Assembly (NCBI RefSeq): GCF_014636295.1
Contig: NZ_BMEC01000006.1
Location: forward strand, 248,001 to 312,000
From: Marivirga lumbricoides
GTDB taxonomy: Bacteria; Bacteroidota; Bacteroidia; Cytophagales; Cyclobacteriaceae
DNA length: 64,000 nt
Direction of reading: 5' to 3'
Shown here: one piece after another, positions 1 through 9,782 of the stretch
Layout: every line of letters starts with the position of its first letter
Numbering within the stretch: the first letter of the stretch is position 1
Translations under genes and position numbers: made by a program
Notes under the pieces: model-generated
Told to the model about the DNA's origin: nothing
Databases searched by the model: none
Seen by the model: the letters and a program-made list of their open reading frames with translations, nothing else

Positions 1-925
1 CCTGCCAAACAATCCAACTCCATGAGCCACGCCCGAATTTATAGTCCTGAGAAGCCTCATAAAGAGGTTCTACTACATCAAAAGGAATGGTGGTTTCTAC
101 AACAGGCTTTAAAGTTTCACCAACTGTAATGGTGCGCCAGGGTGTAACTCCGGGTAAACCAACCTGCGCTCCCGTGCTTCCGAAGCCATTGTTATTTTTC
201 ATATCCGGATAAGCTACCTGATACATACCGTTTTGGTAATTACTTAAATGGGAAGCACAGTAAAGGCTGGAGACGCCAGTTTCTGATATTAAAACCCATC
301 CATTATTTCCTACTTTAAATAAGCCGGGAAACACATAGCCATTTTGATTGGTATTGGTTTCCATTGCCACATCTGCAGTATAGCCACTTTCATAACTGGG
401 CGCGGTACGGGCAAAACCGGACATGGATTCCATCATGGGAGAAAGAAATGATGTAGTAGCAGAAGGAAACTTAAAGCCTGTAAGCTCCCTTTCCACAATA
501 ATCGCCATAGTTTCGCCCCAAACGGGCAGTTCATACCTGAAAGCAATATTGTTATTGCTTACCTGAAAAAGAAATGAAAGCTGCTTATTATCTGCGTTTT
601 CGACTGTAAACTTTAAAGTATTAGCCTGGTAATCTACAGACGACTGCTTGATTTTGTCTGCAGTATAACTTTTACTGATTTTGTCTTTGGAAGAAGCAAG
701 AAAACTCATTTCATCAATAAAATCACCTTCATTAGTTATTAAACCTAACGGAGATTTCTCAATCATTACCTCATCCTTGTAGTGTACCGAGTAAATAGCT
801 TTTCCGTTTTCAACAGCTATTTCTAATTTTAATTGACCATCCGGACTTTGTATAGCCTCATTTTGAGAGAATAAAGGGGATGAAATCAAAAAGCAGTATA
901 AAATAATTATTTTCTTCATTTTCAT
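1..925 (-). CDS. Glycoside hydrolase family 97, N-terminal part (runs off window)
   Basis: An uncut reading frame runs from ATG at 925 to the left edge, giving about 308 residues. It opens with a signal peptide ending in SPLFSQ, followed by the GH97 N-terminal beta-sandwich. The segments FRYELPVWGE, ESGYTADVA, PWRTITVG and GRGSWSWIVWQ line up with FRYEFPERKG, PWRVIIIG and GLASWNYW of the next gene, so the two are paralogues. GH97 enzymes are calcium-dependent exo-acting alpha-glycosidases. The catalytic TIM barrel lies outside the window, so retaining or inverting type cannot be told. It follows the next GH97 by 54 bases and is probably in the same operon. An in-frame ATG at 919 is an alternative start. 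Confidence 0.88.
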   Translation of the reverse strand, partial: MKMKKIIILYCFLISSPLFSQNEAIQSPDGQLKLEIAVENGKAIYSVHYKDEVMIEKSPLGLITNEGDFIDEMSFLASSKDKISKSYTADKIKQSSVDYQANTLKFTVENADNKQLSFLFQVSNNNIAFRYELPVWGETMAIIVERELTGFKFPSATTSFLSPMMESMSGFARTAPSYESGYTADVAMETNTNQNGYVFPGLFKVGNNGWVLISETGVSSLYCASHLSNYQNGMYQVAYPDMKNNNGFGSTGAQVGLPGVTPWRTITVGETLKPVVETTIPFDVVEPLYEASQDYKFGRGSWSWIVWQ

Positions 926-979
926 AAATTGAGTTTTCTCTTTTTTAATATTTTATTATGCAGCACTTCAGTTTATTTT

Positions 980-2899
980 TTATTCCATCGGTTGAATATG
1001 AGCTACAAAACCACCTCTGCGAAGCATCTTTACGTCAATTGTGCTGGATTTATCTACCATCAAATATTCTGTTGAAAATGCTTTATCGTGTTCACCATCT
1101 GCAATTAATGTTAGTTTATATGATTCTCCCTGAGGTAGAAAATCAAATTTTAAAGTCTGGGTTTTATCTTTATCTCCATCAGAATTAATCCCTCCTATGT
1201 ACCAGTCATTATCCTTTCTTCGTGCCATAATTGTAAATTCCCCGGGGTAGCCATCCAGTAATTTTGTCTCGTCCCAGGTGGTAGGCACATGCTGAAGGAA
1301 AGATTTAGGGGCATGTGGTAAATTCTGATAACCTTCAGGGCGATCGGCCATATGCTGGATGGCAGATTCAAACACCACACTTAATGCCAGTTCATGTCCG
1401 TAAGAGGTTATATGAGGGTACTGAGAATTGGTAAAGGTAGCGGGTGTATAATCCATTGAACCTACTATGTTTCGGGTAAAAGGCAACACATTATTATGTT
1501 CAGGGGCAGTGGTTGTTAGTTCCGGGCCATTATTGTACCATTCAGCTCCGCGAACTCCTTCGTAGGTCATCAGGTGCGGATAAGTACGCTGCCAGCCTCG
1601 GGGAACCAGACAGCCGTGAAAATAGACCATCATTTTATGTTTGGCAGCATCTTCCAGAATGTCAAGGTAATATTTCATCATTTCCTGTTTCTCACTCAGA
1701 AAAAAATCAATTTTCACCCCATAAACGCCCAGTTTGTTCAGCTTTGCAAACTCTTCTATTCGGTTTTCATGAGTTTTCATTCGGTCTACAGGTGTTGAAG
1801 TAATCCATTTAAACATGCCTGAATTGTACCACATTAATGGTTTTACACCTATTGAATGAATGTATTGTAGAGCGTCTTCCAGATTACCTCCATTTCCCAT
1901 TTGATCCCATTCCCAGTCCAGAAGAGTATATTTCCAACCCATTTCAGCCGCTAAATCCGCAAACTCGGTAACTGTTTTAAAATCTTTAGTGCCATGATTA
2001 TGAGACCAGTAATTCCAGGAAGCCAAACCAGGTTGAATCCAATCAGTATCTTCTAAAACCGAAGGAGTTGAGACATCCTCTACCAAAGTAGATTCCACTA
2101 CCTCTGCAAGGCTTCCTATAATAATCACTCGCCATGGTGACTTCCAGGGCAGGTTAATAACCGGCAAGGCCTCTCCTAATCCTTCCTCTTCAGCAGGTAA
2201 GGTCACTTTATATTCTGATGCTGAAATGGTATTGCTTAATTTTGTAGCCGCAAAATTACTGTCTATATCCGCTTCATGGATCAGATACCAGCAGGAATGA
2301 TCACCGGCATTAAAAAGAGCAGGGTAACACCAATCTTGTTGAACACTTGCATCTTTCATATGATGATATAGCCCTTCATTAGAAAGATCAAATTTTTCTA
2401 ACCACCTGCTTGTACTATCCTGAATTTTGTATGCGGTTAATTCGTCTCGAATGGTAAAGGTTCCTTTCCGTTCCGGGAATTCGTACCTGAAAGTCACACC
2501 ATCGTTATAAGCTCTTACAATAATGTTTAATCTGGATTTCGAGGGGTTTTCAAAATACAGCACCACTTCGTTGCCCAAATTACTGCGTTGCGAGCTTTTA
2601 CCACTAACAGAACTGTATGCTTCTTTTATCAGTACTGGTTTATCAGCTTTAATGAACTTAAGCTCGTTCAAAAAATCCTGATCACTTCGAGAAAGCCCGA
2701 GGTTTATTTGGGAAATAATTTCACTAAGATTATTGTCTTGTAAATAGTCAATTTTCAAATGCCATGTCCCTCTATCGGCATTCTGCGAATTAATCAGATT
2801 TACTTTTATTTTATTGTTAGGAGAACTGACACTAGCTTTTTGTGCAAAACCGTTTGCAGCAATTAAAAGAAATATTAAAAAAGTTATCCTTTGTTTCAT
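980..2899 (-). CDS. Glycoside hydrolase family 97, retaining type
   Basis: The protein has 639 residues when started at ATG 2899, which puts a signal peptide (MKQRITF...NGFAQ) at the N-terminus; the longer frame to 2926 would read through a palindromic leader repeat. Order: GH97 N-terminal sandwich (about 25-285), TIM barrel (290-540), C-terminal sandwich. The barrel has GVKIDFF with Asp398 where retaining GH97 members carry the nucleophile, and TYEGVRGAEW with Glu447 as likely acid/base. Retaining GH97 enzymes include alpha-galactosidases and beta-L-arabinopyranosidases; either would suit removal of side groups from a decorated xylan. It is likely periplasmic. The exact substrate is inferred from context only. 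Confidence 0.92.
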   Translation of the reverse strand: MKQRITFLIFLLIAANGFAQKASVSSPNNKIKVNLINSQNADRGTWHLKIDYLQDNNLSEIISQINLGLSRSDQDFLNELKFIKADKPVLIKEAYSSVSGKSSQRSNLGNEVVLYFENPSKSRLNIIVRAYNDGVTFRYEFPERKGTFTIRDELTAYKIQDSTSRWLEKFDLSNEGLYHHMKDASVQQDWCYPALFNAGDHSCWYLIHEADIDSNFAATKLSNTISASEYKVTLPAEEEGLGEALPVINLPWKSPWRVIIIGSLAEVVESTLVEDVSTPSVLEDTDWIQPGLASWNYWSHNHGTKDFKTVTEFADLAAEMGWKYTLLDWEWDQMGNGGNLEDALQYIHSIGVKPLMWYNSGMFKWITSTPVDRMKTHENRIEEFAKLNKLGVYGVKIDFFLSEKQEMMKYYLDILEDAAKHKMMVYFHGCLVPRGWQRTYPHLMTYEGVRGAEWYNNGPELTTTAPEHNNVLPFTRNIVGSMDYTPATFTNSQYPHITSYGHELALSVVFESAIQHMADRPEGYQNLPHAPKSFLQHVPTTWDETKLLDGYPGEFTIMARRKDNDWYIGGINSDGDKDKTQTLKFDFLPQGESYKLTLIADGEHDKAFSTEYLMVDKSSTIDVKMLRRGGFVAHIQPME

Positions 2900-3071
2900 G
2901 TGTGTATGTTTGTTTCTATAGGCCACCCCGATTAATCGGGGCAGGCTATGGAATTCCCCTAAACCTATTCATCCTCGATCGGTATATTAAGGATGCTAGT
3001 TTTATGCTCATTTCATGTGTGTATATTTATTTCTAGAGGCCACCCCGATTAGTTGGGGCTATCTATGGAAT
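2894..3071. repeat. Tandem 61-bp leader repeat with CCCCGATTAATCGGGG palindrome
   Basis: Two gap-free copies lie at 2894-2954 and 3011-3071, offset 117 bp. Each begins TTTCATGTGTGTA and contains a palindrome: CCCCGATTAATCGGGG (2926-2941) in the first copy and CCCCGATTAGTTGGGG (3043-3058) in the second. Copy 1 includes the start codon of the GH97 gene (CAT at 2897-2899). Copy 2 carries the same CAT followed on the minus strand by AAA TGA, so it is a duplicated leader plus start codon that aborts after two codons. The 289-bp gap between GH3 and GH97 is otherwise empty. An operator or hairpin role is inferred. Confidence 0.7.
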
Positions 3072-3188
3072 CAGAAATAACGAAACTATCGCAAAACCTC
3101 ACGTTTTTATATTCAACCTTCACTTGGTCATTAGCCTTAATCATGCTGATTTCATTAGTTGTTTAAAGTAGTATTACTATAGTGCTGC

Positions 3189-5807
3189 TTATTTTATGGA
3201 AACCTTTGTCATATTTAAATCTTTTGAACTGGAGCTATTTCCATAATAAATTTCATATTCACCCGGAGTCACATTCATAGCCCTTGTGTCCCAATCATAA
3301 AACTCAAAAGAAGAAGGAGGTAAATTAATGGTAACCTTCTGTGTTTTACCCGCTTTAACAGCTACCCTTTCAAACCCTTTTAGTGTCTTTAACGGACCAT
3401 CAGTATCATTTACCTTACGGACATATACCTGAACTATTTCAGTGCCATCTCTTTTGCTGGAGTTTTTCACAGGAATAGTGATCTGAACGGATTCATCAGA
3501 TTGTATAATTGACTTGCTCAAACTGGCTGAACCTATATTGAATGCTGAATAACTTAAACCAAAGCCAAAAGGAAACAACGCATCCTCCGTATACCGGTAA
3601 GTCCTGCCTTCCATGGAGTAATCTTCAAAATCTCCCAAATTGTCGGAATTTCTATAGAAAGTGACCGGCAGCTTCCCTGCAGGATTATAATCTCCAAAAA
3701 GCACATCAGCTATAGCCATACCTCCCTGCTCTCCTGCATACCAAGCCTGAAGAATGGCATCACAACTTTTAGTTTCAGGGGCTAGTGCAATGGCAGAGCC
3801 TGAACAGTTAACAAAAACAACTGTCTTTCCAGCCTCTTTTAGGGTCTTTAAACAATTTCTTTGAACTTTAGGAAGTTCGATATTTGTACGATCGCCCCCT
3901 TTAAAACCCTCGTATGACACAGGCATTTCTTCTCCCTCAAGCAAGGTTGAAAGCCCTCCCACAAATATTACTGTGTCAATTCCATTTAACTTTTGAATTA
4001 ACTTGCTAAAATCAATGTCATATTCTTTTCCGAAATCAAATTCAAGATTGGCCTGCCAGTTATTTAACTGGGCGTAAAGGATTTCAATTTTATAAGTTTT
4101 TCCAGCTTCCACTTTAAATGGAATTCTTGAAGGCAAGGTACGCCAGTTCTCATATTGAGCTATTGTGTCCCCGTTTACCAGTAACCTGAAAGCTCCGGTT
4201 GCACCACTTTTAAATACCAGGTCATCAGTTTTTTCAGGAGTAAATTCTGTTTCATATTTTGCGGAAAAACCTTCAAGCTTTACACCTGAAGCAAATTCAT
4301 GTTGCCCTGCAGTAGTGAGTTTTAAAGGACTTCCCACCTGTACAACGGTTACCACATCCCCACTCCTGTCGGGTGTATTCCAGTAAGTAGCTTTAAATCC
4401 TTTTTTTCCATTAAAGAATGTTTTGGAGAAATAGCTTTCGGTTACTTTGTCTTCTACCAAATCACTTGCTTTGTCGTAGAAAATATTTTTTTCAAGAACC
4501 TTTGATTTTACTCCTTCCAAAATGGTAACAGTTTCATTAGGGGTACCATTGTAATTTCCCCACAACATAGGCTCATCATTTGCATTGGGCCCGATAACGG
4601 CTATGTTGCTGATGGATTTTTTTAAAGGCAGCACATTATTCTTATTCTGAAGCAGCGTCATAGACTTCCTGGCCATTTCAAGGGCCAGTTCCTGATGTTT
4701 CTTGTTGTTTAAGACTGATGGCGGTATTTTGGTCCAGGGCACCAGAGAGTCGGGATCCATTTCTCCCAGATCAAAACGACCAATGAGCACACGGGCCAGG
4801 CTTTTATCCACCTCGGATTCTAAAATTAAATCTCTCTCAATGGCTTCAGGCAAGTTTTCAAAGGGATAATTACTCCATACACATTCCAGGTCAGTTCCTG
4901 CATTTACAGCCGCTGCAGCCGCATGGGTGGCATCTGAAGAAACATTGTGGGTAGTGAAAAAATCATTTACGGCACCACAATCTGATACAACCAGGTGTTT
5001 ATATCCCCATTCATCGCGCAATATGCGTTGCAGCAACCTCGTGTTACCGCAACATGGTTGATCATCCAGCCTTTGATAAGCACACATTACCTGACGAACA
5101 TCAGCTTCCTGTACCAGAGATTTAAAAGCTGGTAAATATGTTTCATACAATTCACGAGGGCTAATATTATTCAGGTTCAACTCGTGCCTACTCCATTCCG
5201 GACCAGAATGTACTGCAAAATGTTTGGCACAGGCCAACAGTTTACGGTATTTGGCATCCTCAGGGCCTTGAAGCCCTTTTACCACCGAAACACCCATTAA
5301 TGTAGTTAAGTAGGGGTCTTCTCCATAGGTTTCCTGGCCACGGCCCCAGCGTGGGTCCCTAAAGATATTTACATTAGGCGTCCATACTGAAAGGCTTAAA
5401 AATCGCTTATTCTCATTGCCTGCATTAATCCACTGATTATATTTTGCACGTGCCTCATCAGAAACAGCATCAAAAATCTTAAAAACCAGCTCGTTGTCAA
5501 ATGAAGCCGCCATTCCAATAGGCTCGGGAAAAACTGTAACGTTATCATTATTTGCATAACCATGCAAAGCTTCGCTCCACCAGTTGAACTTTTTTATACC
5601 TAGCCTCGGTATAGCTTCGGATTGATCAAGCATTAAGGAGGCTTTTTCCTCCAGGGTCAAACGGGAAATTAAATCATTTGCACGTTCCTCTGAACTTAAG
5701 GCTGGGTTTTGAAAAGGGAAATTCTGCGCGTTGATAGGTATTACACCCATCAATAGCATACTTAAAAGTAATAAATACCATTTTTGAAGTTTAGTAGGCA
5801 TATTCAT
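3189..5807 (-). CDS. Glycoside hydrolase family 3 beta-xylosidase/glucosidase with PA14 insert
   Basis: The protein has 872 residues from ATG 5807 (an ATG at 5801 is also possible; the TTG at 5810 is less likely). It has a signal peptide ending IPINAQ, then the GH3 N-terminal TIM barrel, with the nucleophile Asp in VVSDCGAV (about residue 276). WWSEALHG near residue 76 is typical of the beta-xylosidase-like GH3 branch. A PA14 domain (about 455-580) is inserted in the second GH3 domain, and a fibronectin-like fold closes the protein (about 760-870). It would hydrolyse terminal xylose or glucose from oligosaccharides in the periplasm. It lies 39 bases downstream of the GH43 gene and is probably co-transcribed with it. 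Confidence 0.93.
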   Translation of the reverse strand: MNMPTKLQKWYLLLLSMLLMGVIPINAQNFPFQNPALSSEERANDLISRLTLEEKASLMLDQSEAIPRLGIKKFNWWSEALHGYANNDNVTVFPEPIGMAASFDNELVFKIFDAVSDEARAKYNQWINAGNENKRFLSLSVWTPNVNIFRDPRWGRGQETYGEDPYLTTLMGVSVVKGLQGPEDAKYRKLLACAKHFAVHSGPEWSRHELNLNNISPRELYETYLPAFKSLVQEADVRQVMCAYQRLDDQPCCGNTRLLQRILRDEWGYKHLVVSDCGAVNDFFTTHNVSSDATHAAAAAVNAGTDLECVWSNYPFENLPEAIERDLILESEVDKSLARVLIGRFDLGEMDPDSLVPWTKIPPSVLNNKKHQELALEMARKSMTLLQNKNNVLPLKKSISNIAVIGPNANDEPMLWGNYNGTPNETVTILEGVKSKVLEKNIFYDKASDLVEDKVTESYFSKTFFNGKKGFKATYWNTPDRSGDVVTVVQVGSPLKLTTAGQHEFASGVKLEGFSAKYETEFTPEKTDDLVFKSGATGAFRLLVNGDTIAQYENWRTLPSRIPFKVEAGKTYKIEILYAQLNNWQANLEFDFGKEYDIDFSKLIQKLNGIDTVIFVGGLSTLLEGEEMPVSYEGFKGGDRTNIELPKVQRNCLKTLKEAGKTVVFVNCSGSAIALAPETKSCDAILQAWYAGEQGGMAIADVLFGDYNPAGKLPVTFYRNSDNLGDFEDYSMEGRTYRYTEDALFPFGFGLSYSAFNIGSASLSKSIIQSDESVQITIPVKNSSKRDGTEIVQVYVRKVNDTDGPLKTLKGFERVAVKAGKTQKVTINLPPSSFEFYDWDTRAMNVTPGEYEIYYGNSSSSKDLNMTKVSIK

Positions 5808-5846
5808 CAATCGATATATTTAGATAGTATTTCATTTGTAATCCGT

Positions 5847-7433
5847 TTACCTCTTGTCCAACTTATTGTCACTTATCAGGAAATAGTCAAAATCCACAAA
5901 GCCCCCTACATTTTTGGTAGCATAATTAAACAGACCAAATCTGTAGCCCATAAAATGTGGAAGTGTATAGGTCATTTTTAAAGGTGATCCAATAGCTGTC
6001 CATTTTTCACGATCAAGACTGTAATAAAATCTTGCGGTATCTGTTTTATCCTTAAAATTGCATTCTGCTTTTAAGTAGACATGATTTTGATTAAGAGGAA
6101 CACTTTCCAATTCTTTGGAAGTATGGTCTACAGCACTTACCATTACTATCTTTTTTGTGCCGTTTTCAAACTTTACGCCTACCAAACCAAATTCCTTTTG
6201 CAATAGACATAAGCCGGCAAAATCACCTTCTTTCATATTAGAAACATCTAACGAGGTGGAACCAGTACTTTGCGGACCAATAGTTCGCTGCGTAAGTGTA
6301 TTTTTGGCCTGGACAAAGCTTGTATCTATTCTCCCGGTTTTTAGCCTTAAATAACCTTTTCTTTCTTTTACGGACCAAAGTGAATTATCTGGATTGTGAT
6401 TCCATTGCCAAACAAGCGGCAATGCCTTGTCATTTTTCCTGCGTTCAAAATTATCTGAAGCAACAATCCCCGGCATCAGGCCTTCGCTGGCAGGTAGGTC
6501 AAGGTATTCCGGAACTTTACCCTCTTCCCCTAAAACAGGCCACCCTTCTTCCCACTTCACAGGAACTAAGTAAGGGATTCGTCCTACCGCTCCGTAGTCA
6601 CGAAAGAGGTAAGCGAACCATCTCCCGTCCGGAGTATCAATGAGCCCACCTTGTGCCACTCCCAAATCCTGTAGACCAATTCTTCCCTCCCAGGGACCTG
6701 TTATGTCATCTGCACGATGAATAATTACTGTGCGCATTCCGTCATGTGGCCAGGTAATATTAAAAAGGTAGTATTTTCCATTTACCTTAAAGAGCTGGGA
6801 ACCTTCAGCCCCAAGCATGATATTGTCACCTGCAGGAGCACTGGCATTTTCAATAAGCACCCTTTCCGTACCATTTTTAACGCCTGAAAGATCATCTTTC
6901 AATTCGGCTATTTTAAGTTGACCGGCACCCCAAATCATATAGACTGTACCATTATCATCAAAAAAAATAGTATGATCGTGGTAAGAAGGCTTAAACTCTA
7001 TCTTATTCCATGAGCCGTTTTCCAAATCTTTAGTAGTGAAAATATGGGTTTTACCGGTGGTGGCAGAAAAAGTACTTACATAAAAAGTATTATTATGGTA
7101 GCGTAAGCAACTTGCCCACGAACCTCTCCCATACGTATTTTTACCGTTCTCTAAATTAAGTTCTTCGTTGTTTCCAAGTGTCTCGTATGCATAATTAATC
7201 AGATGCCAGTTTACCAAATCATTAGATTTCATAATAGGAACACCAGGACTCATATGCATAGTTGTACTACTCATATAGTAGTTATCCCCTACTCTGATCA
7301 TAGACAAATCTGGAACATCCGCAAAGATGATTGGATTTTGTGCCCTATTTTCCTGTGCGAAAACATTTGATGAACAAACACAAATAAATACTAAAAAGGA
7401 ATATATATTCTTCATTGCTACAGACATAATCAT
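5847..7433 (-). CDS. GH43 beta-xylosidase / arabinofuranosidase with C-terminal beta-sandwich
   Basis: The protein has 528 residues. It carries a signal peptide (NVFAQ), then a five-bladed GH43 propeller with the three acidic residues in place: Asp42 (PDLSMI), Asp153 (YHDHTIFF) and Glu210 (LGAEGSQLF). A C-terminal beta-sandwich (about 325-528) of the GH43_C2 type matches subfamily 12-like architecture, known for xylosidases and arabinofuranosidases. ATG 7433 overlaps the stop of the upstream GH43 gene (ATGA, 7430-7433), suggesting translational coupling; ATG 7415 would give a tighter signal peptide. It would release xylose or arabinose from arabinoxylan oligosaccharides. Confidence 0.92.
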   Translation of the reverse strand: MIMSVAMKNIYSFLVFICVCSSNVFAQENRAQNPIIFADVPDLSMIRVGDNYYMSSTTMHMSPGVPIMKSNDLVNWHLINYAYETLGNNEELNLENGKNTYGRGSWASCLRYHNNTFYVSTFSATTGKTHIFTTKDLENGSWNKIEFKPSYHDHTIFFDDNGTVYMIWGAGQLKIAELKDDLSGVKNGTERVLIENASAPAGDNIMLGAEGSQLFKVNGKYYLFNITWPHDGMRTVIIHRADDITGPWEGRIGLQDLGVAQGGLIDTPDGRWFAYLFRDYGAVGRIPYLVPVKWEEGWPVLGEEGKVPEYLDLPASEGLMPGIVASDNFERRKNDKALPLVWQWNHNPDNSLWSVKERKGYLRLKTGRIDTSFVQAKNTLTQRTIGPQSTGSTSLDVSNMKEGDFAGLCLLQKEFGLVGVKFENGTKKIVMVSAVDHTSKELESVPLNQNHVYLKAECNFKDKTDTARFYYSLDREKWTAIGSPLKMTYTLPHFMGYRFGLFNYATKNVGGFVDFDYFLISDNKLDKR

Positions 7434-8392
7434 TTTACCGGGGCTACACCTTCTTTTGTCTGTACTACTTTTTGGATAGTACCATCTTCATTGTAATACA
7501 TGTAGTCTATACAAATTGATCTTCTGTAACTGCCACCAGTTGGAAGAAGCCCGTTGTGGTACATGAAATATGATTTCCCTTTAAAATCCACAATGCCCGG
7601 ATGAGTGGTAAAACTATTCGGAACATTTTCCTGAATAATGCCCTGGTACTCCCATGGCCCTTCAGGACTTTTAGATGTGCTATATTCTATCATTTCAGGT
7701 TTAGTACCCTTACCGGCATATATCAGGTAGTACAAATCTTTTCGTTTGTAGAGCCACGGACCTTCAATAAAGTTTTTTACATCAACTATATGAATCGGGC
7801 CATCCTTTTCGATCATGTTATCTTTTAATTTTACGTATCTACAACTTCCATTGCCCCAATACATATAAGCCTGTCCATCATCAATAAAGACAGTAGGATC
7901 AATATCATCCCAGCTATGCTCCATATCGGTAGTCATCTCATTTACAATTAAAGCTTTGCCTATGGCATCTTTAAAAGGGCCTGTTGGACTATCTGATACA
8001 GCCACTCCTATAGCTGCACCTCCCTTACTATTTTCATCTTTCTTATGAAAGGTAGAAACATACCAATAAAATTTTCCATCCCTTTCTACGCACTGAGCAG
8101 CATAAGCATCACCAGTCGCCCATGAAAATGATTTGGGAGATAAGGGTGATCCATGATTTTTCCAGTTCACCATATCTTTAGAAGAAAACACAAGCCAATC
8201 AGGCATTTTGTAATTGGTGTGTTCAACAGAAGCTGTGTCATGACTAGTGTATAAGTAGACTGTATTGTCGTACACCAATGGCGCGGGATCAGCTGTAAAC
8301 ACGTCTGTAATGATAGGATTTTGCGCAAAGGAATTGCCCGATGCTAAAAGAGCAATAAAAAGAAATAAGTTTTTAAGGTTTCTAATTTTCAT
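7430..8392 (-). CDS. GH43 family glycosidase (xylosidase/arabinofuranosidase type)
   Basis: The protein has 320 residues from ATG 8392; the frame extends to 8425 but the signal peptide (LLASGNSFAQ) fits the shorter start. It is a single GH43 propeller with Asp35 (TADPAP), Asp165 (DDIDPTVF) and Glu210 (FIEGPWLY), all three catalytic carboxylates present. It has no accessory domain. It is the first gene of the left PUL half and is coupled to the next GH43 by a 4-base overlap. The sequence before the ATG (ATATACACATGAAAA on the minus strand) resembles the leader of the GH97 gene, hinting at shared control. Confidence 0.9.
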   Translation of the reverse strand: MKIRNLKNLFLFIALLASGNSFAQNPIITDVFTADPAPLVYDNTVYLYTSHDTASVEHTNYKMPDWLVFSSKDMVNWKNHGSPLSPKSFSWATGDAYAAQCVERDGKFYWYVSTFHKKDENSKGGAAIGVAVSDSPTGPFKDAIGKALIVNEMTTDMEHSWDDIDPTVFIDDGQAYMYWGNGSCRYVKLKDNMIEKDGPIHIVDVKNFIEGPWLYKRKDLYYLIYAGKGTKPEMIEYSTSKSPEGPWEYQGIIQENVPNSFTTHPGIVDFKGKSYFMYHNGLLPTGGSYRRSICIDYMYYNEDGTIQKVVQTKEGVAPVK

Positions 8393-8789
8393 GTGTATAT
8401 GATTTACAGAATTTTTGGTTGACATATGTTAAATGAGATGGAATCCACTAAGAAGTACATTGATTTATTGCGTGTAAGCATTATTCGAAAGACATCAATC
8501 GTTTGCATTGGCGCTCTAAAAAAATGTTTTCGTAAAAAAGTGAACCATCAAAAGTCTTATTTTCAGATGCATAATAAATAATAAACGTCAAAATGACAGT
8601 ATCAAATATAGAAAAAAATATTTTTTATTTTATTGTTGGTATAATTTGTATAATAACGGAGTCAAATAGGGACTACTAGTAGTTTGAAAGCATTTTGAGG
8701 AGGAACTCATTTCACATCCTATTGATCATTGTGAATGATGCTATTCTTTTGATGTGAATTGGAAGGTTAAACAACCTCACTCCAATAAA
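8393..8789. other. AT-rich intergenic region upstream of the left PUL half
   Basis: About 400 bases hold no convincing gene. The segment should contain the promoter of the minus-strand GH43-GH43-GH3-GH97-GH97 run. A minus-strand TATATTTG (8603-8610) matches the Bacteroidota -7 element TANNTTTG, but no clear -33 TTTG lies at the expected distance, so the promoter is only a suggestion. Confidence 0.3.
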
Positions 8790-9335
8790 TCCCCCCTGCC
8801 CCCTTTTTAGAAAAGGGGGAGAACCATCTCGGAAAGTTTAATAGGTAGAAATCAGCATTTGAATTGTCTTTTAATTAAATCGTCATTCCAGCCAAAGGGC
8901 TGGCAGGCCAGAAGGTTTCGGAGAGCAACGAAGAAAGCTATCAGGAATCTTTACAATGATGTGTACATCATTACCATTAACAGTAAAATAATAGATATTT
9001 CAACCATAGGTTTCAATCTTTAGAATCCCGACTGCTTTGGAATGACTGTCAATTTTAAGGGATTCTCGTCATTGCGGACATGCTATTCTTTCGATGTAAT
9101 CGGAAGAATTTATGTGAAGCAATCTTTTAATTTGGACACACTAAACGTATTGCCTGAACTTCATAAGAATGCCGCGGTTTTCTATACAATACAAAAAAGC
9201 TATGTAGAAAACCTCGCAGTGACGGGTTCTAATAAAGATTTGCAAGTTAAACAATTCACTCCCACGTAAATCCCCCCTGCCCCCTTTTTGGAAAGGGGGA
9301 GAACGATCTCGGAAAGTTTAATAGGTAGAAATCGG
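8790..9335 (+). repeat. Dispersed ~0.5-kb intergenic repeat: one full and one truncated copy
   Basis: A full unit begins at 8790 with TCCCCCCTGCCCCCTTTTT and ends at 9270, where the next unit begins with the same words and breaks off near 9335. The unit is clearly homologous to the array at 18.7-20.25 kb: shared segments include ATCAGGAATCTTTACAATGA, AATAGATATTTCAACC, GCCGCGGTTTTCTAT and AACCTCGCAGTGACG. It contains a strong hairpin (CCCCCTTTT/AAAAGGGGG) near its start. Small frames inside the unit are not conserved between copies, so it is treated as non-coding. Confidence 0.85.
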
Positions 9336-9389
9336 ATCAACCTGAAAATCTGGGGATGTTGTAATTAATTATAAACTACCCTAAACAAA

Positions 9390-9416
9390 AAAAGCCCACT
9401 TAAAAAGTGAGCTTTT
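9390..9416 (-). terminator. Hairpin terminator downstream of tRNA-Asp
   Basis: The arms AAAAGCCCACT and AGTGAGCTTTT pair with one mismatch around a short A-rich loop. On the minus strand the stem is followed by a T-run, just beyond the tRNA 3' end. Confidence 0.7.
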
Positions 9417-9418
9417 CG

Positions 9419-9492
9419 CGGTCTGGACGAGACTCGAACTCGCGACCTCCTGCGTGACAGGCAGGCATTCTAACCAACTGAACTACCAGACC
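9419..9492 (-). tRNA. tRNA-Asp (GTC)
   Basis: The 74-base minus-strand cloverleaf has a GGTCTGG/CCAGACC acceptor stem, D-arm, anticodon loop CTGTCAC (anticodon GTC), T-arm with GTTCGAGTC, and G discriminator. CCA is not encoded. It sits at the left end of the accessory island, next to the repeat copies. No integrase gene or duplicated tRNA end is visible beside it. Confidence 0.96.
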
Positions 9493-9782
9493 AAAACTTG
9501 TTTTCTTTACCGTCTTTCCGATAAGGTGATGCAAATGTAGGCGCATATTTTTTAATTGCAAAACCTTATGATAAAATAATTTTAAAAATATTATCAAAAT
9601 TCGAACCGAAACTTAAGATAAGATTGAATATCAGTTCATTAGTGTCCCAAAATTATTTTAAAAAAAATGCAGTATTTTAATTACTTCAACGGAATATTTG
9701 ATTTCTACACAGAAAAGTAAAATATTTCCCAAAGTATAGCTGCAGACTTTTATCTACAACCAGGCATCGATCATCTTACTTC

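Noticed and set aside
9042-9269. 75-codon frame in the left repeat copy
   Set aside because: It lies inside the repeat unit and is not kept in the other copies.
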